A program made the position numbers and the translations under genes. 16,828 bases of DNA from Acidobacteriaceae bacterium (lineage in GTDB: Bacteria; Acidobacteriota; Terriglobia; Terriglobales; Acidobacteriaceae): the NCBI GenBank assembly GCA_003152795.1, contig PMBA01000326.1, forward strand, positions 13,939 to 30,766. Direction: 5' to 3'. Within the stretch, counting starts at the first letter, position 1. Every line of letters begins with the position of its first letter. Positions 7,934 through 15,254 of the stretch are shown here, one piece after another. The notes under the pieces are model-generated. The model searched no databases. It was not told the DNA's origin and saw only the letters and a program-made list of their open reading frames with translations.

Positions 7934-8518
7934 ATGAGATTCTCACGGCTACCGATAGTGTATTTCCTGTTGGTTGTCGGTATTCTTGCTGCCGTCTCCA
8001 CCCAGGCGGCCCGCTTTCTGGTGGTGGATGAACCGGAAAAATCCGATGCCATCGTGGTTTTGGCGGGGGAGACCAACTTTCGTCCGGCTCGCGCTCTGCA
8101 GTTGCTGCACCAGGGGGTGGCGCCGCGCGTGTTCATGGATGCCGAGACACGAAATCTGATCTACGACACGCAACTCATCGACATTGCGCAGAAATACGTG
8201 AACGGCCTGGAGGAAGCCGGCCGCGTCTCGGTGTGCCCGATCAAAGGGTTCTCGACCAAGGCGGAAGCCGACGACGTCAGCCGGTGCTTGCAGGCGATGG
8301 GCGCTCATCGGGTGCTGATCGTGACCTCTGAATTTCACACCCGTCGCGCCTTGATGATCTTTCGCCATCACCTGCCGCAATACCAGATCAACGTGGCGGC
8401 AGCCCGCAATCCGGCGCAATTCGGCGAAGCCTGGTGGACCAATCGCGAGTGGGCAAAAACCACTCTGGATGAGTGGATGAAAATGCTGTGGTGGGAAGCA
8501 GTGGACCGGTGGCGGTAG
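7934..8518 (+). CDS. DUF218 (YdcF/ElyC/SanA-like) membrane-anchored protein
   Basis: A 194-residue protein with one N-terminal membrane segment (residues 5-24, LPIVYFLLVVGILAAVSTQA) and a DUF218 domain outside it. The family pattern is visible: SDAIVVLAGE (about 37-46), RPARALQLLHQGVAPRVF with the R..A..L...G spacing, FSTKAEADDVSRCLQAMG, and VLIVTSEFHTRRALMIF with the T-S-x-x-H-x-x-R motif. Members such as ElyC and SanA affect envelope and peptidoglycan or lipid-carrier homeostasis in enterobacteria; the chemistry is not settled. The GTG at 7826 would add 36 residues without membrane or domain character, so ATG 7934 is preferred although its ribosome site is weak. It is divergent from the UDP-sugar dehydrogenase, which suits an envelope polysaccharide role, but that is inference. 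Confidence 0.8.
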   Translation: MRFSRLPIVYFLLVVGILAAVSTQAARFLVVDEPEKSDAIVVLAGETNFRPARALQLLHQGVAPRVFMDAETRNLIYDTQLIDIAQKYVNGLEEAGRVSVCPIKGFSTKAEADDVSRCLQAMGAHRVLIVTSEFHTRRALMIFRHHLPQYQINVAAARNPAQFGEAWWTNREWAKTTLDEWMKMLWWEAVDRWR

Positions 8519-8548
8519 TCGGTAGTCAGTACCCAGTACCCAGTACGC
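8514..8548. repeat. Heptanucleotide tandem repeat, five units
   Basis: The sequence reads GGTAGTC, GGTAGTC, AGTACCC, AGTACCC, AGTACGC: five consecutive 7-bp units in two related types. The first unit contains the TAG stop codon of the DUF218 gene (8516-8518). This looks like the short tandem heptamer repeats known from some bacterial intergenic DNA. Confidence 0.75.
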
Positions 8549-8627
8549 GATGATTCAATGACTCAGTGCTGGCAACTTTGTCTTCTCTGCGATAGCCTGA
8601 AAGCTGGTCAATTTCATCGGAGGTTTC

Positions 8628-8849
8628 ATGGCGCAAGTCACGATTACGGTGCGCAATAACGGTCCTTTGCGTGTAGACGATCCCAACGGTGTGGTCGAAA
8701 TGGTGGACGCCGACGGAAACAAGTACGACTTGACGGGCAAGACGGCGTTTTCCCTTTGCCGCTGTGGCGCCACTGCCAACCGGCCCTTCTGCGACGGTAG
8801 TCACAAGACCGCCTTCCAGGCGCCCGATACGACAAACAAGATCGGGTAG
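8628..8849 (+). CDS. CDGSH iron-sulfur domain protein
   Basis: A 73-residue stand-alone CDGSH (mitoNEET-type) protein expected to bind a redox-active 2Fe-2S cluster through three cysteines and one histidine. The full motif C-x-C-x2-T-x3-P-x-CDGSH is present, with ligands C44, C46, C55 and H59. The preceding 40 residues form the usual short beta-rich N terminus (VTITVRNNGPLRV). There is no signal or membrane segment, so it should be cytoplasmic. ATG 8628 is fixed by GGAGG at 8619-8623. Bacterial single-motif CDGSH proteins have been linked to electron transfer and iron or redox homeostasis; the partner is unknown. Short tandem repeats lie on both sides, and it is not tightly linked to the neighbouring genes. 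Confidence 0.93.
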   Translation: MAQVTITVRNNGPLRVDDPNGVVEMVDADGNKYDLTGKTAFSLCRCGATANRPFCDGSHKTAFQAPDTTNKIG

Positions 8850-8863
8850 TTGCCTGGAGTTCT

Positions 8864-8891
8864 GTAGTGTCGCATCAGTAGTGTCGTATCA
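8864..8891. repeat. Two-copy 14-bp tandem repeat
   Basis: GTAGTGTCGCATCA (8864-8877) is followed directly by GTAGTGTCGTATCA (8878-8891), identical at 13 of 14 positions. The 14-bp unit is twice the 7-bp period seen on the other side of the CDGSH gene. Confidence 0.8.
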
Positions 8892-8972
8892 ATATCAAAA
8901 GGACCGTTCCATTCCGAGCGGCGCCCATGTGAAGTAGAGGGGCGCAGGTTGCTCCATCAACCCGCGCGAGAG

Positions 8973-8981
8973 TGGTACACT
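8973..8981 (+). promoter_or_regulatory. Extended -10 promoter candidate for the flavoprotein gene
   Basis: TGG-TACACT fits an extended -10 with no good -35. A transcript start near 8988 would place the GGGAG ribosome site (9005-9009) and GTG 9015 just inside the leader. This argues against the upstream in-frame TTG at 8949. Confidence 0.35.
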
Positions 8982-9014
8982 GCCTCGCCAGAGGGCTTTG
9001 TGTCGGGAGAATAT

Positions 9015-10985
9015 GTGTCTAAAGAACGGGACCGAGTACTGGGGATGGGCGCGAAAATCACGCGCCGGGATTTTCTGAACGGTGTCGCACTCGCGGCGGG
9101 AGCGGCGGTCGTTCCCGCGATCATCCCGCCTGAAATGTGGGCCGCCGCTGCTGCCGATCTGGAGACGCAGAACGTTTCCGGTTACTATCCCCCCGGCAAG
9201 AGCGGCCTGCGCGGCAGTCATCCCGGGTCGTTTGAAGCCATGCATCGACTCCGTGATGGCGCTTTCTGGGACGATGTTCCCAAGGCCGTGGACACGGGCG
9301 AGTCCTACGATCTGGTGATCGTGGGCGGAGGCATCAGCGGCCTGGCCGCGGCACACTATTTCCGCAAGGCCGCGGGCGACAAGGCGCGCGTCCTGATACT
9401 CGACAACCACGACGACTTTGGTGGACACGCCAAGCGCAACGAATTCCGCACGGGCGGGCGTACGATTTTGGGGTTCGGCGGCACGTATTCCATTGAAAGC
9501 CCGTCGCCGTACAGCGCAGTCTCCAAGGCTCTGGTCGAAGAACTGGGGATTGACGTGCCTTCGTATCACAAATACGTCAACAAGGATCTGTATCGTTCGC
9601 TCGGTCTGAAGCCGCGGATTTTCTTCGACAAGGAAACGTTTGGGACCGACAAGCTGGTTGTGAACGGGGTGCATACCGGAGGAGATGAAAGCGGCATCAA
9701 CGATGAAGCTGGTGAATCGGTCTTCCGGGACTTTCTGAAAGAAGCTCCGCTTTCGGCACAAGCCAAGGAAGATCTTCAGCGTCTGCTCACGGAGGAGAAA
9801 GATTATTTTCCCGGTCTTAGCTCCGATGAAAAGAAAGCGCGCCTGGCCCGCGTGAGTTATGCGAAATACCTCACCGATACGGTCGGAGTGAGCGGCGAAA
9901 TCGTGAAATTGTTCCAGGCGTTCCCGCACCCGCTGTTCGGCGTTGGTATTGATGCGGTCCCGGCACAAGACGCCTGGGGTCTGGAAATGCCGGGCTTCAC
10001 CGGCCTGAAACTGGATCCCACGCCGGGCAAAGGGATGAACCGCGACGCCATTCGCAGTGACGAAGCGGAGAAATACTTCTTTCACTTTCCCGACGGCAAC
10101 GCTACGATCGCGCGACTGCTGGTGCGCAAGCTGATTCCAGCGGCAATTCCCGGAAACTCGGCCACCGATGTTGTGCTGGCGAAGGCCGATTACGCAAAGC
10201 TCGACGAGCCGTCTTCCGCGACGCGCATCCGGCTGAACAGCACGGTGGTCAAGGTGAACCACCGGGGTGATACGGCGTCGGCGAAAGAAGTGGAAGTCAG
10301 TTATGTTACCGGGAAGCAGCTCCGGACTGTGCGCGCCGCGAACTGCATTCTGGCGTGCTGGCATGTGGTGATTCCGTACATCGCGCCGGAATTGCCGGAC
10401 GCGCAGAAAGAAGCGCTGGCTTCGGCGCAGAAAGTTCCGCTACTCTACAACAACGTTCTGGTGCGCAACTGGAACGCCTTCCAGAAGCTGGGCACGAGCG
10501 CTATTTACGCGCCCGGCATGTACCACACCAGCGTGAACCTGGATCTACCGGTCAGCATCGGCGGCTATGAATGCACCAAAAAGCCAGACGAGCCCATCGT
10601 GGTGCACATGATGAAGGCGGCCTGCAAGCCGGGACGGCCGGCGCGTGAGCAGCATAAGCTGGGGCGCATCCAGCTCTATACCACGACGTTTGAAACTTAC
10701 GAGCGCAACATCCGCGAGCAACTGGCGCGGATACTGGGGCCGGGCGGATTCGATCCCGCGCGCGACATCCTCGAGATTACGGTCAACCGATGGCCGCACG
10801 GCTACTCGTATGAATACAATTCGCTGGCCGACGAGTTCTGGCTGAAGGGCGGAGAGACCCCGTGTGAGGTGGCGCGGAAACCGTTCGGGCGGTTGGCAAT
10901 CGCGAACTCGGATGCGGACGCGTATGCATACACCGACTGCGCCATCGATCAGGCGTACCGGGCGGTGCAGGAGTTGAAGAAGTAG
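9015..10985 (+). CDS. Tat-exported FAD-dependent oxidoreductase, spermidine dehydrogenase-like
   Basis: A 656-residue flavoprotein of the amine-oxidase/spermidine-dehydrogenase type. Residues 16-21 (TRRDFL) plus the following hydrophobic stretch (VALAAGAAVVPAIIP) form a twin-arginine signal, so it should be folded with FAD before export to the periplasm. The dinucleotide-binding loop is DLVIVGGGISGLAAAHYF (99-116), followed by ILDNHDDFGGHAKRNEF, the usual FAD ribose and pyrophosphate contact region. ANCILACWHVVIPYIAPELP resembles the conserved middle block of spermidine dehydrogenases, and the C-terminal segment near RLAIANSDADAYAYTDCAIDQA resembles the FAD-closing block. Substrate is not proven: polyamine or another amine is the best guess. 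GTG 9015 is chosen for GGGAGA at 9005-9010; ATG 9045 would also keep the Tat motif. A PPOX-fold gene follows within 20 bp. Confidence 0.85.
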   Translation: MSKERDRVLGMGAKITRRDFLNGVALAAGAAVVPAIIPPEMWAAAAADLETQNVSGYYPPGKSGLRGSHPGSFEAMHRLRDGAFWDDVPKAVDTGESYDLVIVGGGISGLAAAHYFRKAAGDKARVLILDNHDDFGGHAKRNEFRTGGRTILGFGGTYSIESPSPYSAVSKALVEELGIDVPSYHKYVNKDLYRSLGLKPRIFFDKETFGTDKLVVNGVHTGGDESGINDEAGESVFRDFLKEAPLSAQAKEDLQRLLTEEKDYFPGLSSDEKKARLARVSYAKYLTDTVGVSGEIVKLFQAFPHPLFGVGIDAVPAQDAWGLEMPGFTGLKLDPTPGKGMNRDAIRSDEAEKYFFHFPDGNATIARLLVRKLIPAAIPGNSATDVVLAKADYAKLDEPSSATRIRLNSTVVKVNHRGDTASAKEVEVSYVTGKQLRTVRAANCILACWHVVIPYIAPELPDAQKEALASAQKVPLLYNNVLVRNWNAFQKLGTSAIYAPGMYHTSVNLDLPVSIGGYECTKKPDEPIVVHMMKAACKPGRPAREQHKLGRIQLYTTTFETYERNIREQLARILGPGGFDPARDILEITVNRWPHGYSYEYNSLADEFWLKGGETPCEVARKPFGRLAIANSDADAYAYTDCAIDQAYRAVQELKK

Positions 10986-11004
10986 TTTGGAGGCTCCAAC
11001 CTTT

Positions 11005-11562
11005 ATGTTGAAGCGTGCTGCGAAAACGTTGTCGGCGCGACCGGCGGCCGGGAAGGTCATGACAGCAAAGTCGCAGCCTAAGGCAAGCCGTCCGTTTGCG
11101 CCCGGTTACGGCATTGTTGGAGCCAAGGACGGTAAGGGCCTGCTGCCGTGGGCCTGGGTGGCAAGAAAAATGAACCACTGCCGGACGTTCTGGGTGGCCA
11201 CGATTCACTCGGGTCTTCCCTCAGGCCAGGAGCGCCCGCATGTGATGCCGGTGTGGGGAGTGTGGTGCGATGACGCGTTTTTCTTCTCCACCGGGCGCAC
11301 GTCTCGCAAAGGTCAAAACCTCGCCGCCAACCCCGCGTGCACAATTACAAACGACGATGGCGAAGAGGCGGTGATCGTTGAGGGACTGGCGATTCCGGCG
11401 GAGGATGCAGCGGCGCTGGACCGCGTCGCGACCGCCTACAAGAAGAAATACAAAATAGACCCGCGGAGCATGGGAGAACCCATCTTCCGGGTGCAACCAA
11501 ACCGGGTGTTCGGTTTCGTGGAAAAGACCTTTCCTCAGTCCGCCACTCGATGGCAACTATAG
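11005..11562 (+). CDS. PPOX-fold (pyridoxamine 5'-phosphate oxidase-like) flavin/F420-binding protein
   Basis: A 185-residue member of the split-barrel flavin-reductase superfamily. The diagnostic stretch is CRTFWVATIHS..., then ERPHVMPVWGVWCDDAFFFS, then TGRTSRKGQNLAANPACTIT; the R-P-H-V-x-P-V-W and S-R-K-x-x-N-L blocks form the cofactor phosphate-binding face in this family. Similar wording is common in the putative F420-dependent branch, but FMN is equally possible and it is unlikely to be true PdxH. The first 35 residues are basic and probably disordered. ATG 11005 follows GGAGG (10989-10993); ATG 11059, with GGGAAGG just upstream, is an alternative. It starts 20 bp after the flavoprotein stop, so the two are probably cotranscribed and may be functionally linked. 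Confidence 0.82.
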   Translation: MLKRAAKTLSARPAAGKVMTAKSQPKASRPFAPGYGIVGAKDGKGLLPWAWVARKMNHCRTFWVATIHSGLPSGQERPHVMPVWGVWCDDAFFFSTGRTSRKGQNLAANPACTITNDDGEEAVIVEGLAIPAEDAAALDRVATAYKKKYKIDPRSMGEPIFRVQPNRVFGFVEKTFPQSATRWQL

Positions 11563-11574
11563 ACCATAGTTGCC
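11552..11574. repeat. 9-bp inverted repeat overlapping the PPOX-family stop codon
   Basis: GGCAACTAT (11552-11560) and ATAGTTGCC (11566-11574) are perfect complements around a 5-nt loop, and the TAG stop (11560-11562) sits at the stem-loop border. There is no T tract, so it is not a classical terminator; a rho-independent-like 3' stabilising hairpin is possible. A second, 6-bp inverted repeat (GGTAAC 11588-11593, GTTACC 11605-11610) follows. Confidence 0.6.
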
Positions 11575-11730
11575 GGACTTCCCCATTGGTAACAGACTCT
11601 AGAGGTTACCTTCGCAGCCAAAAAAGCACGAATTGGCGGTTGCCGACAGCGTGCCGATGTGGAAAAATGAGTAGTTCGCAATTCCTCCTTCCCCATTGAA
11701 TCTGCCGTTTGGCGTGCGGCACTCATTAGC

Positions 11731-11759
11731 TTGCGAAAACGTGCGCGTACCTCGATAAG
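11731..11759 (+). promoter_or_regulatory. Candidate promoter for the secreted propeller gene
   Basis: TTGCGA (11731-11736) and GATAAG (11754-11759) are 17 bp apart. The implied leader is about 45 nt to ATG 11812. The match is moderate. The remainder of the 11563-11811 gap shows only the two small inverted repeats. Confidence 0.35.
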
Positions 11760-11811
11760 GTTGCTCACGAGAGCGAGTTCGAAAACGATCTCCGTGCTGT
11801 GGGGGAATATC

Positions 11812-14052
11812 ATGACTAGCCGAATAGTCTCTTCCGGGTTGCAAAATCAGAATGCTGAAACCTTGAATCGTCGTCGAGGAAGGATGCGCCGCCCACAGCC
11901 AATTACGGCGGTCGGCGCTTTTTGTTTCGTCCTCTGCCTGGGACTTACTCTGGCCTGGGGTCAGAACGATGTTTTGACCCAGCATAACGACAACACGCGC
12001 TCGGGCTTGAATGCGAATGAGACTCAGCTGACGCCGGCGAACGTGAACGTCAACAGTTTCGGAAAGCTCTTTACCCAGGGAGTTGACGGCATCATCGTCG
12101 GGCAACCGCTCTATGCCAGCAATGTTCTGATGAACGATGGCAAGGTGCACAACGTGGTTTACATCGCGACCCAGCACAATACTGTCTATGCGTTTGATGG
12201 CGATAGCGTGCAGGGTAACAACGCTTCTCCGCTCTGGTCGGTGAGCCTGAACGACGGCGCCACACCCGATCCGATCGCCGACTACGGTTGTACCGGGACG
12301 CACTACACGGAGATTGGGGTCATGGGGACGCCCGTGATCGATCCCGGCAAGACCACGCTTTACGTTGTGGCGAAGACTGTGACCGGGACAGGGGCCAGTG
12401 CGGTGCGCAATTTCAGCCTGCACGCCCTGGATATCACCACCGGCAACGAACTACTGGGAGGGCCGGTAATCATTACTGGAACGGCGCCCTCGGGTAACGG
12501 ATCCGGAACCTTCAATCCAGTCTTTCAAATGCAGCGTCCGGCGCTGCTGTTGCAAAACGGTGTGCTCTATATCGGGTTTGGCGGTAACGGTTGCGACGTA
12601 TACGCCTACAACGGCTGGCTCTTTGCCTACAACTCGCAAACGCTGCAACAGGAGTCCGCTTTCCTGGTCACTCCCGATGGGACCCGCGCTTCGATCTGGC
12701 AAGGCGGAAGTGGCCCGGCAGCGGACGAGAATGGCAACATCTACGTTGCGACCGCGAACGGGACGTATGACGGGCCTACCGGTGCCGACGATTTTGGCGA
12801 CAGCTTGCTCAAGATGGGATGGAATGGGAGTGTTTTCGGCGTGCTGGATTTCTTCACGCCTTACAACCAGTTGCAACTTGCGCAAGAGGATCTGGATCTG
12901 GGTTCGTCGGGCCCCGTGGTTCTGCCGGATCAGCCCGGCCTTTATCCTCACGAAGTCGTGGCGGGAGGGAAGCAAGGCACTCTCTACCTGATCAACCGGG
13001 ATAACGAGGGGCAGTTCGACGCGGATACCGACAGCGTCATTCAGTCGATTCCCGGTGCCGTGGCGAGTGAACTCAACGGCGTACCTTCCTACTGGAACAG
13101 CAGCCTCTATTTGGCCGGAGACGACGACTACATCAAGCAGTTTTCTTTGGTTAGCGGTCTCCTTACGCAGCTGCCCGTTTCCCAAACAACCGTCCTGTTT
13201 GGCGGCGCCGGTCCAGCTTCGACCTCGATCACTGCGAATGGAAACAGCAACGGAATTCTTTGGGCGATCCGGCACACCAACCCGGCCCTGTTTGCTTTCG
13301 ATCCAACCAACCTCGCGCATGAGTTCTACGACAGCACACAAGCGCTGAGCGCACGGGACAAATTGGTTGCCGTCGCACGATTCGTAACTCCGACTGTTTC
13401 GAACGGCAAAGTGTACGTCGGGGGAACCGCTGCACTGGAGGTGTATGGGTTGCTGCCGTCGCTTTCGGCGGCGACGGGCAATAACCAGGCAGGTCCGGAG
13501 AAAGCGGTCTTGCCCGTGCCGTTGACTGTGTTGGCTGTCGATGCTTACGCTTCCAATCCTCTGGCCGGCGTCCCTGTGAAATGCGTCGACGGAGGCGTGG
13601 GTGGTGTGTTTACCCCGAGCGCCACGCAGACGACGGACGTGACCGGGAAGGCGACGTTCACTTACCAACTTCCCCTCAAGCCACGCGCGATCACGATCAC
13701 TTGCACCAGTAAGGGCTATAGCAGCGTTACGTTCAGTGAAACAAGCACGGTGGGCGCTCCGGTACGGATGAGCATCGCCTCCGGGAATAACCAGACGGCA
13801 CCGCCGAATACGCCGCTGACGGCTCCTTTGGTGCTGAAGTTGGTGGATGCTCACGGTTATGGCGTGCCAGGAGTGACCGTAAACCTTACGGATAACGGCG
13901 CGGGCGGGACTTTCGCTGCCAATCCTGTCGTCTCCGATCCGAGCGGAACTGCCACAGCGCAGTACACGACCGGTTCGAAAACGGGGAAGGTGACCATTAC
14001 GGCGTCAACGACAGGACTCAAGCCGGTGAACCTGACGGTGACGGTGCACTAG
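11812..14052 (+). CDS. Secreted PQQ-like beta-propeller protein with two C-terminal Ig-like domains
   Basis: A 746-residue exported protein. GGGGGAA at 11801-11807 supports ATG 11812; a second ATG at 11884 begins a classical signal peptide (MRRPQPITAVGAFCFVLC...AWGQ) and could be the true start. After cleavage, about residues 50-545 form a propeller-like repeat region with PQQ/outer-membrane-protein-type blades (VVYIATQHNTVYAFDGDS, LYVVAKTVTG, NIYVATANGTYDG, GTLYLINRDNEG, KVYVGGTAALEVYG). No metal or PQQ ligand set of an alcohol dehydrogenase is evident, so enzymatic activity is not claimed. Two Big_1-like Ig domains follow (about 548-648 and 649-746), both opening with a SGNNQ-like or TGNNQ turn and containing TGKA or SGTA blocks. 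A surface-display or polysaccharide-contact role is inferred. Its 3' end overlaps the next gene on the other strand. Confidence 0.8.
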   Translation: MTSRIVSSGLQNQNAETLNRRRGRMRRPQPITAVGAFCFVLCLGLTLAWGQNDVLTQHNDNTRSGLNANETQLTPANVNVNSFGKLFTQGVDGIIVGQPLYASNVLMNDGKVHNVVYIATQHNTVYAFDGDSVQGNNASPLWSVSLNDGATPDPIADYGCTGTHYTEIGVMGTPVIDPGKTTLYVVAKTVTGTGASAVRNFSLHALDITTGNELLGGPVIITGTAPSGNGSGTFNPVFQMQRPALLLQNGVLYIGFGGNGCDVYAYNGWLFAYNSQTLQQESAFLVTPDGTRASIWQGGSGPAADENGNIYVATANGTYDGPTGADDFGDSLLKMGWNGSVFGVLDFFTPYNQLQLAQEDLDLGSSGPVVLPDQPGLYPHEVVAGGKQGTLYLINRDNEGQFDADTDSVIQSIPGAVASELNGVPSYWNSSLYLAGDDDYIKQFSLVSGLLTQLPVSQTTVLFGGAGPASTSITANGNSNGILWAIRHTNPALFAFDPTNLAHEFYDSTQALSARDKLVAVARFVTPTVSNGKVYVGGTAALEVYGLLPSLSAATGNNQAGPEKAVLPVPLTVLAVDAYASNPLAGVPVKCVDGGVGGVFTPSATQTTDVTGKATFTYQLPLKPRAITITCTSKGYSSVTFSETSTVGAPVRMSIASGNNQTAPPNTPLTAPLVLKLVDAHGYGVPGVTVNLTDNGAGGTFAANPVVSDPSGTATAQYTTGSKTGKVTITASTTGLKPVNLTVTVH

Positions 14053-15220
14053 CGCGATTAGTGTAGCTCTGCATCCGGGCAGGAACGCCCAGGCGGATCA
14101 GCAGCATCGTTTGATCGTCGGTCTGCTTGCCGAACTTCAGCGTGCGGGCGCGGAGTTCGCGATAGATATCGGGGAGGGCCTTTTCTGCGCAGGTTGCCAG
14201 AGCTGACTTGAAGTCCTCCATTCCCATCTCTTGTTCCCGGGAATCGAACACCTCGGTAAAGCCATCGGTGATGAGGGCGAGCAGGTCGCCAGGCGCAAGC
14301 GTTAGCCTGGACACGGCGAAGCTCTGGTTCCTGAACATTCCGATGGGAACATTGCCGTCGGAGTGTTCGATGATTGTCCTGGTTCGATCCTGATAGTGAA
14401 GAATTGGCAGGTGTCCCGCGAGCGCAAAACTGAGGTCTGTGCTCGTATTGCCGCTGACGCAGGCGAACGTGAGATAGTTCGCGGGCGATGTCACCGGCTG
14501 CAAAACGTCGTTCAGGTCCCGGAGCAGATCGTCCGGGCGTTGAGTTTTCGTCAGCTGCATGGACGCGGCGCTCTTGATCATCGCCATCAGCATGCCTGCG
14601 GGCACTCCGTGGCCAGAAACGTCCGCCACATAGGCGTGCCAGGCGCCGTTGTTCTCGACGATGTCAAACAGGTCTCCTCCAACTTCGCTGCTGGGTACGG
14701 AACTGCCAAATATCTCGAAAGGGCCGATGTTTTCGTGTCTTTGAGGGACCAGGATTCCGTGGATTTCGCCCGCGAGCCGTACTTCGGTTTGTGTCCGGAA
14801 GAAGCGGTTGCCTTCGCGCCCGAAAAAGAGAATGAACAGGGTGTAGGCAGCGACCAGCAGAGCCGACTCGACCCAGGCGTCGCGCACGAGCTTGTGTGTC
14901 AGTTCCGGAAGGTTCCCTTCGAGAGAGTGATGAGCGGGTCCATAGCGCCTGAGAAGGTAATTCGCGAAAAACTGCAGCGGAAACAAAACGGCGAATAGCC
15001 AGTATTTGCGCACCGTCGCCACGTAAGCCCATATCATCGCCGACACGCCCGCAAGAACGATGGTCCGAATCACGTCGCCGACAGATTGCGATTGAAGGTC
15101 CGCGCTTGTACCGACCAGAATCAGCGCGCCGAACAGGCAGAAGACTCCCGCGAAGAAGTACACCGAAGACGAGATTGGCGTTGTCTTCCAGATCTCCGAG
15201 CTTGCTTGCTGGGACGTCAC
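14018..15220 (-). CDS. Membrane-bound SpoIIE-type PP2C serine/threonine phosphatase
   Basis: A 400-residue regulator. Four membrane segments lie at about 18-37, 51-70, 73-92 and 115-133, then a short cytoplasmic linker leads to a SpoIIE/RsbU PP2C domain (about 160-378). Metal-binding aspartates are placed at D183 (SSEVGGDLFD), D200 (VADVSGHGVPAG), D319 (ALITDGFTEVFD) and D368/D369 (TDDQTMLL). Such enzymes dephosphorylate anti-sigma-factor antagonists in partner-switching pathways, and the N-terminal membrane part may sense envelope state; the partner is not in the window. The start is GTG 15220, with GGAGA a few bases upstream; an upstream extension would run into the preceding gene. It starts 34 bp after the YihY/BrkB stop, suggesting an operon. 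The last 10 or so codons lie inside the convergent gene's 3' end. Confidence 0.9.
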   Translation of the reverse strand: MTSQQASSEIWKTTPISSSVYFFAGVFCLFGALILVGTSADLQSQSVGDVIRTIVLAGVSAMIWAYVATVRKYWLFAVLFPLQFFANYLLRRYGPAHHSLEGNLPELTHKLVRDAWVESALLVAAYTLFILFFGREGNRFFRTQTEVRLAGEIHGILVPQRHENIGPFEIFGSSVPSSEVGGDLFDIVENNGAWHAYVADVSGHGVPAGMLMAMIKSAASMQLTKTQRPDDLLRDLNDVLQPVTSPANYLTFACVSGNTSTDLSFALAGHLPILHYQDRTRTIIEHSDGNVPIGMFRNQSFAVSRLTLAPGDLLALITDGFTEVFDSREQEMGMEDFKSALATCAEKALPDIYRELRARTLKFGKQTDDQTMLLIRLGVPARMQSYTNRASAPSPSGSPA

Positions 15221-15254
15221 GATTCTTCTCCGCAGGGAGAATAGCAGCTGGCGG

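Noticed and set aside
8895..10364. Long open frame (489 codons) on the minus strand
   Set aside because: It lies opposite the well-supported flavoprotein gene; its translation is rich in Arg/His without domain motifs and it is a GC-rich shadow frame.
12451..13854. 467-codon minus-strand open frame
   Set aside because: It is fully antisense to the secreted propeller gene and its translation has no recognisable motif or hydrophobic pattern.
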